A DNA stretch of 64,000 nucleotides, taken from NCBI RefSeq assembly GCF_014490745.1, contig NZ_LZEU01000001.1, positions 1 through 64,000 on the forward strand, written 5' to 3'. The notes under the pieces were generated by a model. That model was given only the letters and a program-made list of their open reading frames with translations. It did no database searches and was not told where the DNA came from. Below, piece after piece: positions 55,149-63,675 of the stretch (the stretch's first letter is position 1; every line of letters starts with the position of its first letter). This stretch comes from Pseudomonas alcaligenes (GTDB taxonomy: Bacteria; Pseudomonadota; Gammaproteobacteria; Pseudomonadales; Pseudomonadaceae). Made by a program: the position numbers and the translations under genes.

Positions 55149-55246
55149 GCCAGGCGGCGTTGCAGGTGCGCTCGAAAATGCTCATTGACTGGAGTCAACT
55201 GCGCTTTTCGAGCGCACCTGCGCCTTGCCTGGCTCTAGCTCGCTCA
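55149..55246 (+). repeat. Structured intergenic repeat, copy 2
   Basis: Outer arms GCCAGGCGGCGTT and GCCTTGCCTGGCTCTAGCTC are the same as in copy 1 (21398-21495). The main stem is here GCAGGTGCGCTCG / CGAGCGCACCTGC and the inner stem TTGACT / AGTCAA. It lies 14 bp after the SDR stop. Confidence 0.85.
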
Positions 55247-55284
55247 CTCAGCAATTAGTTAAATCTGTCATCAGGAGAATCAAC

Positions 55285-55341
55285 ATGCGCAACTGCTCGC
55301 TGACCCTCGCCCAACTGCCTGCACCACCGTTTCGCGGGTGA
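55285..55341 (+). CDS. 18-codon open frame with strong ribosome binding site (leader peptide or remnant)
   Basis: ATG preceded by AGGAG at eight bases; it encodes MRNCSLTLAQLPAPPFRG and stops 6 bp before the GntR start. The spacing could couple translation of the regulator. No known leader family is recognised; it may equally be a decayed gene start. Confidence 0.35.
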   Translation: MRNCSLTLAQLPAPPFRG

Positions 55342-55347
55342 ACGATC

Positions 55348-56010
55348 ATGGCCGACAATCTGCAGGAACAGCTGTACCAACGAATACGTGAAGGCCTGCT
55401 GGCCGGGCGCTTCCAGCCTGGCGAGCGGCTGAAGATCCGCGACCTCGCCGCCGAGTGGGGTACCAGCCCGATGCCGGTGCGCGCCGCGTTGCAGCGCCTG
55501 GTCGCCGAGGGCGCCCTGGAGGGCGAGCCGCAGCGCTCGGTGCGGGTGCCGGCGATGACCCGCGAGCGCTACCAGAACATCTTCCAGGTGCGCCTGGGTC
55601 TCGAAGGCCTGGCGGTGGAGCTGGCCACCCCGCGCCTGACCCCGGCCGACCTGGCCACCCTGCGCGACTGCGTGGCGCGCATGGACGCCGCCATCGAGCA
55701 GCGCCAGGTGCAGGATTACCTGGACGCCAACAGCCAGTTCCACCTGTGCCTGTACGGCGCCTGCGGCAATCCGGTGCTGCTGCGCAGCATCGAGTCGCTG
55801 TGGCTGCAGATCGGGCCGTTCTTCAACCGCCTGTTCACCGGGGCGGATCTGTCGCTGCGCCTCAACGACTTCCACGAGGAGGCCTTCGCCGCCATCGAGG
55901 AAGGCGATGCCAAGACCGCGCGCCAGGCCATGGAGCAGGATCTGCTCTACTTCGCGCGCTTTCTGCTCAACCTGCTCGACCTCGAAGGCGAGGTCGCACG
56001 CAGCGTCTGA
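55348..56010 (+). CDS. GntR-family regulator, FadR/VanR type with FCD domain
   Basis: 220 aa. N-terminal winged helix (residues about 5-70: YQRIREGLLAGRFQPGERLK, then SPMPVRAALQRLVAEGAL) and an all-helical FCD ligand domain with metal-site residues D...H (DANSQFHLCLYGACGNPVL) and a later His. Likely represses the divergent amine/SDR genes through the two TTTGTGATCACA operators. Confidence 0.9.
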   Translation: MADNLQEQLYQRIREGLLAGRFQPGERLKIRDLAAEWGTSPMPVRAALQRLVAEGALEGEPQRSVRVPAMTRERYQNIFQVRLGLEGLAVELATPRLTPADLATLRDCVARMDAAIEQRQVQDYLDANSQFHLCLYGACGNPVLLRSIESLWLQIGPFFNRLFTGADLSLRLNDFHEEAFAAIEEGDAKTARQAMEQDLLYFARFLLNLLDLEGEVARSV

Positions 56011-56187
56011 ACCCTGCCGGCGCGACCCCGCGCCGGTGTGTTTCTCGATATTGCCGCTGGCCGGCCAGCCGCGGGGGCGATGTTACCCTGACGGCCGGCC
56101 CCTCCTGCGGGCCTCATTCCTTCCCGTCGGCTCGACCGTAGCCAAGCGAGTGCCCCTAGCGACCCAGCGATAACAGGAGACACGGCC

Positions 56188-57951
56188 ATGCATGCCATCA
56201 GCTTCATTCAGGATTTGGCCGTGATCATGCTGGTGGCCGGGGTCGTCACCGTGCTGTTCCACCGTTTCAAGCAGCCGGTGGTGCTGGGCTACATCCTCGC
56301 CGGCTTCATCATCGGCCCGCACACCCCGCCGTTCGGCCTGATCCACGACGAGCAGACGATCAAGACCCTGGCCGAGCTGGGGGTGATCTTCCTGATGTTC
56401 TGCCTGGGCCTGGAGTTTTCCCTGCGCAAGCTGTTCAGCGTCGGCGCCACGGCCTTTATCGCCGCCGGCCTGGAGATCGGCCTGATGCTCTGGCTTGGTT
56501 ACCAGATTGGCCAGTTCTTCGGCTGGAGCAGCATGGACTCGCTGTTCCTCGGCGGCATCCTGGCGATCAGCTCGACCACCATCATCATCAAGGCTCTCGG
56601 CGACCTGAAGATGAAGCACGAGCGCTTCGCCCAGCTGATCTTCGGTGTGCTGATCGTCGAGGATATCCTCGGCATCGGCATCATCGCCCTGCTCTCGGGC
56701 ATCGCCCTGAGCGGCACGGTGGAGACCGGCCAGGTGTTCTCCACGGTCGGCAAGCTCAGCCTGTTCATGATCGTCGCGCTGGTCATCGGCATCCTCCTGG
56801 TGCCGCGTATCCTCGCCTACGTGGCGCGCTTCGAGAGCAACGAGATGCTGCTGATCACCGTGCTCGGCCTGTGTTTCGGCTTCTGTCTGCTGGTGGCCAA
56901 GCTGGAATACAGCATGGTGCTGGGCGCCTTCCTGATCGGCGCAATCATGGCCGAGTCGCGCCAGCTGCTGCAGATCGAGCGCCTCATGGAGCCTGTGCGC
57001 GACCTGTTCAGCGCGATCTTCTTCGTCACCATCGGCCTGCTGATCGACCCCAGCGTGCTGGTCGAATATGCCGTGCCGATCCTGGTCATCACCGCTGCGG
57101 TGATCATCGGCAAGGTGCTGTCCTGCAGCCTCGGCGCCTTTATCGCCGGCAACGACGGGCGCACCTCGCTGCGCGTCGGCATGGGCCTGTCGCAGATCGG
57201 CGAGTTCTCTTTCATCATCGCCGCGCTGGGCATCAGCCTGAAGGTCACCAGCGACTTCCTCTACCCGGTGGCGGTGGCCGTGTCTGCGCTGACCACCCTG
57301 TCCACGCCCTACCTGATCCGTGTCGCCGACCCGCTGGCGCAGCGCCTGGCCGGCTGGATGCCGGGGCGCCTGGCGCGGGTCTTCGGCCTGTATGGCGACT
57401 GGCTGCGCAGCATCCAGCCACAGGGCCAGAGTGCGCTGCTGATGGCGATGATCCGCAAGATCCTGCTGCAGGTGCTGATCAACCTGGCGCTGGTGATCGG
57501 CATCTTCTTCAGTATGGCCTGGTTCGCCGGCAGCCTGGCCGGCTACCTGGCGCCGTGGCTGGCCCAGGTCAACCTGCAGAAGGCGTTGATCTGGGGCGCC
57601 GCGCTGCTGCTCTCGCTGCCCTTCCTGATCGCCGCCTACCGCAAGCTCAAGGCCCTGGCCATGCTCCTGGCGGAAATGGCGGTGACTCCGGAAAAGGCCG
57701 GCCGGCACACGGTGCGCGCGCGGCGGGTGATCGCCGAGCTGATCCCGCTGCTGGCGCTGGTGCTGATCATGCTGCTGCTGATGGCGCTGTCGGCCAGCAT
57801 CCTGCCCACCAGCGAGCTGCTGCTGGTGATCGGCCTGGTTGCCGCGGTGGTCATCGTGCTGCTGCGGCGCTGGCTGATCCGCCTGCACTCGCGGCTGCAG
57901 ATCGCCCTGCTGGAGACCCTCGAACAGGGCCAGGATCAGCCGCACCCGTGA
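56188..57951 (+). CDS. CPA2-family monovalent cation:proton antiporter (KefB-type membrane domain)
   Basis: 587 aa, about 12-13 membrane helices plus a second hydrophobic C-terminal block (about 500-560). CPA2 signatures: QPVVLGYILAGFIIGPHTPP, ELGVIFLMFCLGLEFS, GLSQIGEFSFIIAALG. There is no TrkA-N/RCK nucleotide-binding domain, so regulation differs from KefB/KefC. Probably exports K+ or Na+ in exchange for protons. Single gene with an own promoter region. Confidence 0.9.
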   Translation: MHAISFIQDLAVIMLVAGVVTVLFHRFKQPVVLGYILAGFIIGPHTPPFGLIHDEQTIKTLAELGVIFLMFCLGLEFSLRKLFSVGATAFIAAGLEIGLMLWLGYQIGQFFGWSSMDSLFLGGILAISSTTIIIKALGDLKMKHERFAQLIFGVLIVEDILGIGIIALLSGIALSGTVETGQVFSTVGKLSLFMIVALVIGILLVPRILAYVARFESNEMLLITVLGLCFGFCLLVAKLEYSMVLGAFLIGAIMAESRQLLQIERLMEPVRDLFSAIFFVTIGLLIDPSVLVEYAVPILVITAAVIIGKVLSCSLGAFIAGNDGRTSLRVGMGLSQIGEFSFIIAALGISLKVTSDFLYPVAVAVSALTTLSTPYLIRVADPLAQRLAGWMPGRLARVFGLYGDWLRSIQPQGQSALLMAMIRKILLQVLINLALVIGIFFSMAWFAGSLAGYLAPWLAQVNLQKALIWGAALLLSLPFLIAAYRKLKALAMLLAEMAVTPEKAGRHTVRARRVIAELIPLLALVLIMLLLMALSASILPTSELLLVIGLVAAVVIVLLRRWLIRLHSRLQIALLETLEQGQDQPHP

Positions 57952-58062
57952 ACCCTGTGCCCTGTCGTCGGCAGTGGCGCCATGGGTAATTATCCGGATC
58001 GACGACAGTGGCGGTTCCTGTCTTACACTCAATCAGTCCCTTCCCGGCCCGAGGAGTGTCCG

Positions 58063-59664
58063 ATGGCGGACTACGGCAACACGCGCTTCCTGATCGTCGA
58101 CGATTTCTCCGACTTCCGCAGCTCGGTCAAGGCCATGCTGCGCGACCTCGGCGCGCGCGACGTGGACACGGTCGACCGCGGCGAGGAAGCCCTGGCCATG
58201 TGCCGGCAGAAGCGCTACGACATCATCCTCCACGACTACAACCTGGGCAGCGGCAAGAACGGCCAGCAGGTGCTGGAGGAGCTGCTCGCCGGCAAGCTGA
58301 TCAGCCACCAGTGCATCTTCGTCATGGTCACCGCCGAGAGCAGCCAGGCCATGGTGCTCAGCGCCCTGGAGCACGAGCCGGATGCCTACCTGACCAAGCC
58401 GTTCAACCGTGCCAGCCTGGCTCAGCGCCTGGACAAGCTGGTGGAGCGCAAGACTGCGCTGAAGCCGATTCTGCAGGCCCTGGACAAGCAGGATCCGGCC
58501 GCCGTGCTGGTCGCCTGCGACAGCCTCAGCCGCCAGGATCGACGTCTGGGGCCACTGTGCCAGCGCTACCAGGCCGGCGCCCTGCGCGACCTCGGCCGGC
58601 ATGCCGAGCTGGAGAAACTGCTGACCGCGGTGCTCGCCGAACGACCGCTGCCCTGGGCCTACCTGGCCCTGGGCAGCCACCTGCTGGCGCGCAATGAACT
58701 GCCGCGGGCACGTGAGCTGTATGAACAGGCGCTGCAGGCCTTCCCCATGCTGCCCGGGCTGTACGACGGCCTGGCTGCGGTGCTGACAGCCCAAGGTGAA
58801 AGTCAGCGCGCCCAGGCGGTGCTGGAGGATGCAGTGAAGCTGTCGCCGCTGGCCATCCGCCGGCAGATGCAGCTGGGCAAGCTGGCCCTGGCCAACGAAG
58901 ACTTCTCCAGCTCCTCCAAGGCCTACCGGCAGGCCATGGAGCAGGGCCGCAACTCGCGCTTCAAGACCCCGGAAAGCTACCTGGGGCTGGCCCAGGCGCT
59001 GATCGCCGAGTCTGGTGAGGCGACCCTGGACAAGCGCGTGCAGAGCGAGATCGGCCAGGCCCTGGGCGAGCTGGGCAAGCTCTACGCCGACGACCCGGCC
59101 CTGCAGGTGCGCGCCAGCCTGATGCAGGCCAAGAGCCTGCAGCACTCCGGCGATCCGCAGCAGGCCGCGCGCATCGCCGAGCAGGCGGCGGCGCGGATGG
59201 CCGAGCTGCCGCAGTTCTTCTCCGCCGAGGCGGCGCTGCTGGTGGCCGGGCAGTTGCGCGAGCTGGGCCAGGCGGCGGCCAGCGACGGCCTGCTGAAGAG
59301 CTGCGTGGAAATCTACGGCGACGACCCGGCGGTGATGCAGGGCATCGCCAAGCAGACCTCCGACCCGGCGATCCTGGCCGGCGGCCAGGAGGCTGTCGAC
59401 CTCAACCGCCAGGGCGTGCGCAGCTATCAGCTGGGCCGCTTTGGCGATGCCCTGGAGCTGTTCCGCCGTGCCCTGGCGCAGCAGCCGAAGAACATCAGCA
59501 TCGCCCTCAACACGGCGCAGTCGCTGCTGCGCCTGGCTGGGGAGAAAGCCGACCCGGCATTGCTTGAGGAGTGCCGCCAGTGCCTGCGCGCGGTGAGCAT
59601 GATTCCCGCCAGCGACCCGCGCTACGAGCGCTACCAGCAGCTGCGCCAGCGGGTGGCCGAGTGA
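58063..59664 (+). CDS. Response regulator with C-terminal TPR array
   Basis: 533 aa from the ATG at 58063 (GAGGAG upstream). REC domain residues 7-125 with Asp13/Asp14, phospho-acceptor Asp58, Thr90 and Lys112. Residues about 140-530 form TPR-like helical repeats (for example ARELYEQALQAFPMLPGLYD and DALELFRRALAQQPKNISIA). No DNA-binding domain, so output is by protein contact. The stop overlaps the kinase start (TGATG), so this is a two-gene signalling unit. Confidence 0.9.
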   Translation: MADYGNTRFLIVDDFSDFRSSVKAMLRDLGARDVDTVDRGEEALAMCRQKRYDIILHDYNLGSGKNGQQVLEELLAGKLISHQCIFVMVTAESSQAMVLSALEHEPDAYLTKPFNRASLAQRLDKLVERKTALKPILQALDKQDPAAVLVACDSLSRQDRRLGPLCQRYQAGALRDLGRHAELEKLLTAVLAERPLPWAYLALGSHLLARNELPRARELYEQALQAFPMLPGLYDGLAAVLTAQGESQRAQAVLEDAVKLSPLAIRRQMQLGKLALANEDFSSSSKAYRQAMEQGRNSRFKTPESYLGLAQALIAESGEATLDKRVQSEIGQALGELGKLYADDPALQVRASLMQAKSLQHSGDPQQAARIAEQAAARMAELPQFFSAEAALLVAGQLRELGQAAASDGLLKSCVEIYGDDPAVMQGIAKQTSDPAILAGGQEAVDLNRQGVRSYQLGRFGDALELFRRALAQQPKNISIALNTAQSLLRLAGEKADPALLEECRQCLRAVSMIPASDPRYERYQQLRQRVAE

Positions 59665-60356
59665 TGGCGGGCCCCCGTGGTGGGTTGGATTTCTCCACGG
59701 TGATCGCCTCCACCGTGCACGACATGAAGAACTCCCTGGCCCTGCTGGTACAGGCGCACAGCCAGTGGCTGGCGCAGTTGCCGGCGGAGCTGGTGGCCGG
59801 GCGCGAGCACGGTGTGATCGAGTACGAGTTCGCCCGTCTCAACGGCATGCTGGTGCAGCTGCTCGGCCTGTACAAGCTGGGGGTCAACCAGCTGCCGGTG
59901 TGCCCGGCCTACCACGAGCTGGACGACTTCATCGGCGCCCAGCTGGCGCGTCACCAGGAGATCCTCGACAGCCGCGGCATCCAGGCCCGTGGCGAGGTGG
60001 CGGAATTCGACCTGATGGGCTTCTTCGACCAGGAGCTGCTCGGCTCGGTGGTGGCCAATGTCATCGCCAACTCCATCCGCTACGCGCGCAGCGCCCTGCT
60101 GGTCAGCGCCCGCGAGGAGAATGGCGGCGTGCTGCTGTGTATCAACGACGACGGCGCCGGCTACCCGGCGGCGATGCTCGAGCAGCAGGGTGACTATGTG
60201 CTGGGGCTCAACCAGAGCAGCGGCAGCACCGGCCTGGGGCTGTACTTCGCCGCGCGTATCGCCGAGTTGCACGAGCGCAATGGGGTGCGCGGGCGCATCG
60301 AGCTGGGCAATGGCGGGCCACTGGGGGGCGGCGAGTTCCGTATCTACCTGCCTTGA
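59664..60356 (+). CDS. Small soluble histidine kinase
   Basis: 230 aa. H-box STVHDMKNSLALL with His19, N-box NVIANSIRYA, G1 NDDGAGYP and G2 GSTGLGLYF are all present, but there is no membrane helix and no sensor domain. The Asp after the His fits the HDMKN type of kinases. Presumably phosphorylates the overlapping TPR response regulator and receives its signal from a partner protein. Downstream, 60364-60378 forms a weak GCCGCC-GAT-GGCGGC hairpin. Confidence 0.9.
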   Translation: MAGPRGGLDFSTVIASTVHDMKNSLALLVQAHSQWLAQLPAELVAGREHGVIEYEFARLNGMLVQLLGLYKLGVNQLPVCPAYHELDDFIGAQLARHQEILDSRGIQARGEVAEFDLMGFFDQELLGSVVANVIANSIRYARSALLVSAREENGGVLLCINDDGAGYPAAMLEQQGDYVLGLNQSSGSTGLGLYFAARIAELHERNGVRGRIELGNGGPLGGGEFRIYLP

Positions 60357-60571
60357 ACAGATGGCCGCCGATGGCGGCGTTATCGCACCAGTTTGCTTCT
60401 TTTACTACCTCTATCCCGAATCAATATAAGGGCGCTTTGGGCCTGGCGGGCGCCATGTACTAGCGTGCCTCTTGTGCCTGTCGTCCCGCTTGGGCGGGAG
60501 CACCACGCAGCATGGAGGCGTTCGGCAGTAGCCCGTGCTCGTTACAACAAGAACAAGACGAGGACATGCCG

Positions 60572-61960
60572 ATGAAACCTAACTTTCTGCTTGGCTGTGC
60601 TGCCGTGGCGGCACTGCTCCTGGCCACTCCGGCACACGCCGAGCTGGGTGACTACAGTGCCTGGAAGACCCTGCTCAACCTGACTGCGCCGCCGCCGGCG
60701 GACAACAAGGTCACCCCTGAACAGGGCCTTGGCCCCTACCCGCTGCTGAACAACCCGAGCGGCTTCAACTCCGGCTTCAAGCCAGGCAACTACTACGGCT
60801 GGCAGACCGTGCAGCTGGCCCCGCAGACCGGCGCGGTGTGCGGCAACGGCTCGCCCTACAAGTTCTTCGTCAACCGCGTGCCCAATACCAGCAACACCAT
60901 CATCTACCTGGAAGGTGGCGGCGCCTGCTGGGACTACGCCAGTTGCACCGGGCAGACCGGCATCCGCGGCGCGCGCAACCCCGACGGCATCCCCGACGAC
61001 TACATGAGCCTGCTCAACCCCGGCGCCAGCCTGGTCAGCCCGCTGGTGGTGCGTCTGCATCCCTGGACGCGCACCAAGCCGCAGAACTGGAACATGGTCT
61101 ACGTGCCCTACTGCACCGGCGACATCTACTCCGGCGACAAGGTGGCGGTGTACAACGACCCGCAGAACCAGAAGCCGCCGCTGGTCTGGCACCACAACGG
61201 CCTGCGCAACACCCGTGCGGTGGTGGCCTGGCTGAAGAACAACCTGCAGCGCCCGGCCCAGCTGCTCACCACCGGCTGCAGTGCCGGCGGCGCCGGCAGC
61301 CTGACCAACTACGTGGGCATCCGCCAGGACATGGCGCCGAGCCGCGGCTTCCTGCTCGACGACTCCGGCCCGGTGTTCAGCGCCCCGCTGGGCAGCGACA
61401 GCGCGCAGTACCCGTCGCGTCCGCTGCAGGATCACATCCGTGCCGCCTGGGGCCTCAACGAGGGGCCGCTGCCCTACCTGCAGAGCCGCCTGCCGGGGCT
61501 CAATGCGGCTGACCTGGGCAGCCTGTATCCGGCGCTGGCCAGCAACCTGCCGGGCGACCGCCTGGGCCATACCCACTTCTGGGAAGACCTCAACTACTCG
61601 TCCTATTCCTACGAGCGCTTCTACCCGGAAATCGCCAATGCGCCGGACGCCGCCACCAAGGAGGCGCTGATCCATGCCAAATGGGATGTGGATACCGAGC
61701 GCCTGCGCGGCCAACTGGCCAACCTGGGCAACTTCGGCGGCTATTTCCCGCAGTACCGGGCGGTCAACGAGAGCCACTGCACCAGCATCATCGAGTTCGC
61801 CAACTCGGATATCCAGGAGCAGAACCTGGAGCTCGACCACTTCGTCAACAACCTGCTGGATGGCAGCGGCACGGTGCTGTCGGCCTCGGAGAGCAGTGAT
61901 GCGGCGGATCGGGCCAAGCCGTTCAACCTGCTCTACTACGTGCTCGACCAGCTGCTCTAG
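60572..61960 (+). CDS. Secreted pectinacetylesterase-family hydrolase
   Basis: 462 aa from the ATG at 60572 (AGGA eight bases upstream; ATG at 60566 is possible). Signal peptide ending at AHA (residue 22). The pectinacetylesterase/Notum fold shows IIYLEGGGACWDYASCTG (oxyanion region), the nucleophile in TTGCSAGGAGSLTNYVG and the late His in NESHCTSI. These enzymes remove acyl groups from polysaccharides or proteins; the natural substrate here is unknown. Convergent with the next gene, with stops adjacent. Confidence 0.85.
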   Translation: MKPNFLLGCAAVAALLLATPAHAELGDYSAWKTLLNLTAPPPADNKVTPEQGLGPYPLLNNPSGFNSGFKPGNYYGWQTVQLAPQTGAVCGNGSPYKFFVNRVPNTSNTIIYLEGGGACWDYASCTGQTGIRGARNPDGIPDDYMSLLNPGASLVSPLVVRLHPWTRTKPQNWNMVYVPYCTGDIYSGDKVAVYNDPQNQKPPLVWHHNGLRNTRAVVAWLKNNLQRPAQLLTTGCSAGGAGSLTNYVGIRQDMAPSRGFLLDDSGPVFSAPLGSDSAQYPSRPLQDHIRAAWGLNEGPLPYLQSRLPGLNAADLGSLYPALASNLPGDRLGHTHFWEDLNYSSYSYERFYPEIANAPDAATKEALIHAKWDVDTERLRGQLANLGNFGGYFPQYRAVNESHCTSIIEFANSDIQEQNLELDHFVNNLLDGSGTVLSASESSDAADRAKPFNLLYYVLDQLL

Positions 61961-62590
61961 TTACTGATAGGCCTGCTCCCGCGCCTCCTGCAGGCGCTGG
62001 CGCAGGTACTGGTCGCGGCTCAGGCCGTCGGGAATGCTGTCCATGGCCATGACTTCCTCGGCGATGCGCTTCTCCTCGACCTTGTACTGGGTGAAGCGCG
62101 GGTCGGGCGCCTTGGCCTTGGCTTCGCGCTGCTGGCTGAGGGCCTGGTAGCGGGCCACCAGGGCATCGCCGCGGGCCTTCTGTGCTTCCTCGTCGCCACC
62201 CTCGGCCTGGCTCAGGCCGACCTGCAGCAGCAACGCCTCGCTCAATGCCAGCTCGCCGGCCGCTTCGCGGCGGTCGATCTCCTTGGCCAGGGCGGCGGCG
62301 CGCTGCCGGCGCTGCGCCTCGTCCAGGCTGGCGGCGGCCTTGAGAAAGCCCTGGTAGTCGGCGGCGAACTGCAGGCGGGCCTGGTAGTTCTGCACGGCCG
62401 GATCGTTGCGCGCGGGGGCCTGATCCGCCGCTGCAGTGGCCGTTGCATCAGCGCGCGGCATGGCGGGGGCAGCTGTAGCGGGCGGGGTAGTGGCGTCCGG
62501 TTCGGCACTGCCAAGGCCGAGCCATAGGCCACTCGCGGCGGCGAGGCCGGCGAGCGTGGTGATCAGCAGGAGAGCAGTTGGCTTGGCCAT
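61961..62590 (-). CDS. Membrane-anchored lipase-foldase-like or PlcR-like chaperone
   Basis: 209 aa. One N-terminal helix (residues 5-26) followed by an Ala/Pro/Thr linker and a helical, charged domain (QARLQFAADYQGFLKAAASL, then SIPDGLSRDQYLRQRLQEAR). The anchor-linker-helical layout resembles lipase foldases (Lif, about 340 aa) and, by size, the PlcR accessory protein of phospholipase C secretion. No lipase or phospholipase gene is adjacent. The assignment is tentative. Confidence 0.45.
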   Translation of the reverse strand: MAKPTALLLITTLAGLAAASGLWLGLGSAEPDATTPPATAAPAMPRADATATAAADQAPARNDPAVQNYQARLQFAADYQGFLKAAASLDEAQRRQRAAALAKEIDRREAAGELALSEALLLQVGLSQAEGGDEEAQKARGDALVARYQALSQQREAKAKAPDPRFTQYKVEEKRIAEEVMAMDSIPDGLSRDQYLRQRLQEAREQAYQ

Positions 62591-62664
62591 GACCCGGAGT
62601 CCGTGAGGGGCAGCGCTTGCCAGTTAAGCCCATGGGCCGCGTGGCTTCCAGCATCGGGCGGGCT

Positions 62665-63117
62665 TCAGTCCGGCTTGCCGGGTACCTCTGCAGGCCAGTC
62701 CGTGCGCTGCAGACCCAGGTGTGGCAGCCAGTCCGCCGGTTGCTGGGGCACGGTTTGTCCCGGCCAGTTGGCGGGGCCGCAGTCCTTGTCGAAGCTGCGT
62801 GCCAGGCGCAGCCAGCTACGGTAGGCATCCTCGCCGGCCATGCCATGGCTGTTTTCCAGGCGCACCCACTGCAGGGCAGCCTGATGCAGCTCCTCGGCAT
62901 CGCGCAGGCAGCGGCTGAAGTAGCGGTCGTCGATGGCCGCATAGGGCGAGGGCACTTCGCGCAGCCATTCCACCGTGCGCATCACGCCACCGATCAGCAG
63001 GACGCCGAGGAAGAACACCAGCAGGAAGCTGCCGAAGAAGGCGAGCATGGCCAGTTTCACCAGACGTTCCACGATGTCGGGTGACAGGTTGGCGAGCAAG
63101 CCCGCCCTCGGGCGCAA
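62665..63117 (-). CDS. Membrane protein of unknown function
   Basis: 150 aa. One strong membrane helix (residues about 21-47, KLAMLAFFGSFLLVFFLGVL), then a ~100-residue domain with YFSRCLRDAEELHQAALQWV and paired cysteines. No family recognised. Same strand as the SMI1/KNR4-like gene just upstream (9 bp), so the two probably form an operon. Confidence 0.65.
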   Translation of the reverse strand: MRPRAGLLANLSPDIVERLVKLAMLAFFGSFLLVFFLGVLLIGGVMRTVEWLREVPSPYAAIDDRYFSRCLRDAEELHQAALQWVRLENSHGMAGEDAYRSWLRLARSFDKDCGPANWPGQTVPQQPADWLPHLGLQRTDWPAEVPGKPD

Positions 63118-63126
63118 GGACAGGGC

Positions 63127-63534
63127 TCAGCTCTCCAGCCAGACGTCGCGGCACCAGTGCCACACCGAGTCCCAGCTTTCGTCGGTCAGCTCGCCTTCGT
63201 CGCCATCCCACAGCCAGACCTGGCCCTCCACATCCACCGCGTAGTAGTCGCGGCCGTCCTGGCATAGAGGCACCAGGTCGCGCGGCAGGCCGAGATCCCA
63301 GGCCACCGAGGCGACTTCCGGCAGGTAGGTGTGCGAGTGCGGGTCTGCTGCAGTCACTGGCTCCAGGCGGCCGTAGACCACGTCGCTGACCTTGAGCAGG
63401 AACTCGCGCAGCTCGAAGGGCAGGTGGATGAGGATCTGCTCCTGGATTTCCACCAGGGTTTCCTCTTCCGGCAGCTCCAGCGGTACCGGCACCGGCTCGT
63501 TGAGTTCGCGCAGTTGTTCGATGACTTCTTCCAT
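63127..63534 (-). CDS. SMI1/KNR4 (SUKH)-like small acidic protein
   Basis: 135 aa, very acidic. LPFELREFLLKVSDVVYG and PLCQDGRDYYAVDVEGQVWL, followed by WDSVWHWCRDVWLES, match the SUKH fold. Many SUKH proteins are immunity proteins of polymorphic toxins, others are housekeeping. No toxin gene is adjacent, so the role is open. Confidence 0.7.
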   Translation of the reverse strand: MEEVIEQLRELNEPVPVPLELPEEETLVEIQEQILIHLPFELREFLLKVSDVVYGRLEPVTAADPHSHTYLPEVASVAWDLGLPRDLVPLCQDGRDYYAVDVEGQVWLWDGDEGELTDESWDSVWHWCRDVWLES

Positions 63535-63624
63535 GGCGGGCTCACCATCTGATGGGGCTGGGCTTTATACAGTAGCCGCTGGGTGGAGGAAAAAACTATT
63601 GTGGCGCCTGCCGCCGTGCGGCAG

Positions 63625-63650
63625 AAAAAAGCCCGGGCAGGCCCGGGCTT
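63625..63650 (-). terminator. Rho-independent terminator of the edge gene
   Basis: AAGCCCGGGC / GCCCGGGCTT inverted repeat; on the minus strand it is followed by a run of six T. It lies 25 bp after the stop of the 63676 gene. Confidence 0.8.
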
Positions 63651-63675
63651 GTGGTGTGTCGGCAACCGCGACGAA

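Noticed and set aside
56083..58032. 649-codon minus-strand open frame, rich in Gln, Asp and His
   Set aside because: Exact antisense of the CPA2 antiporter, whose membrane helices and family motifs are clear.
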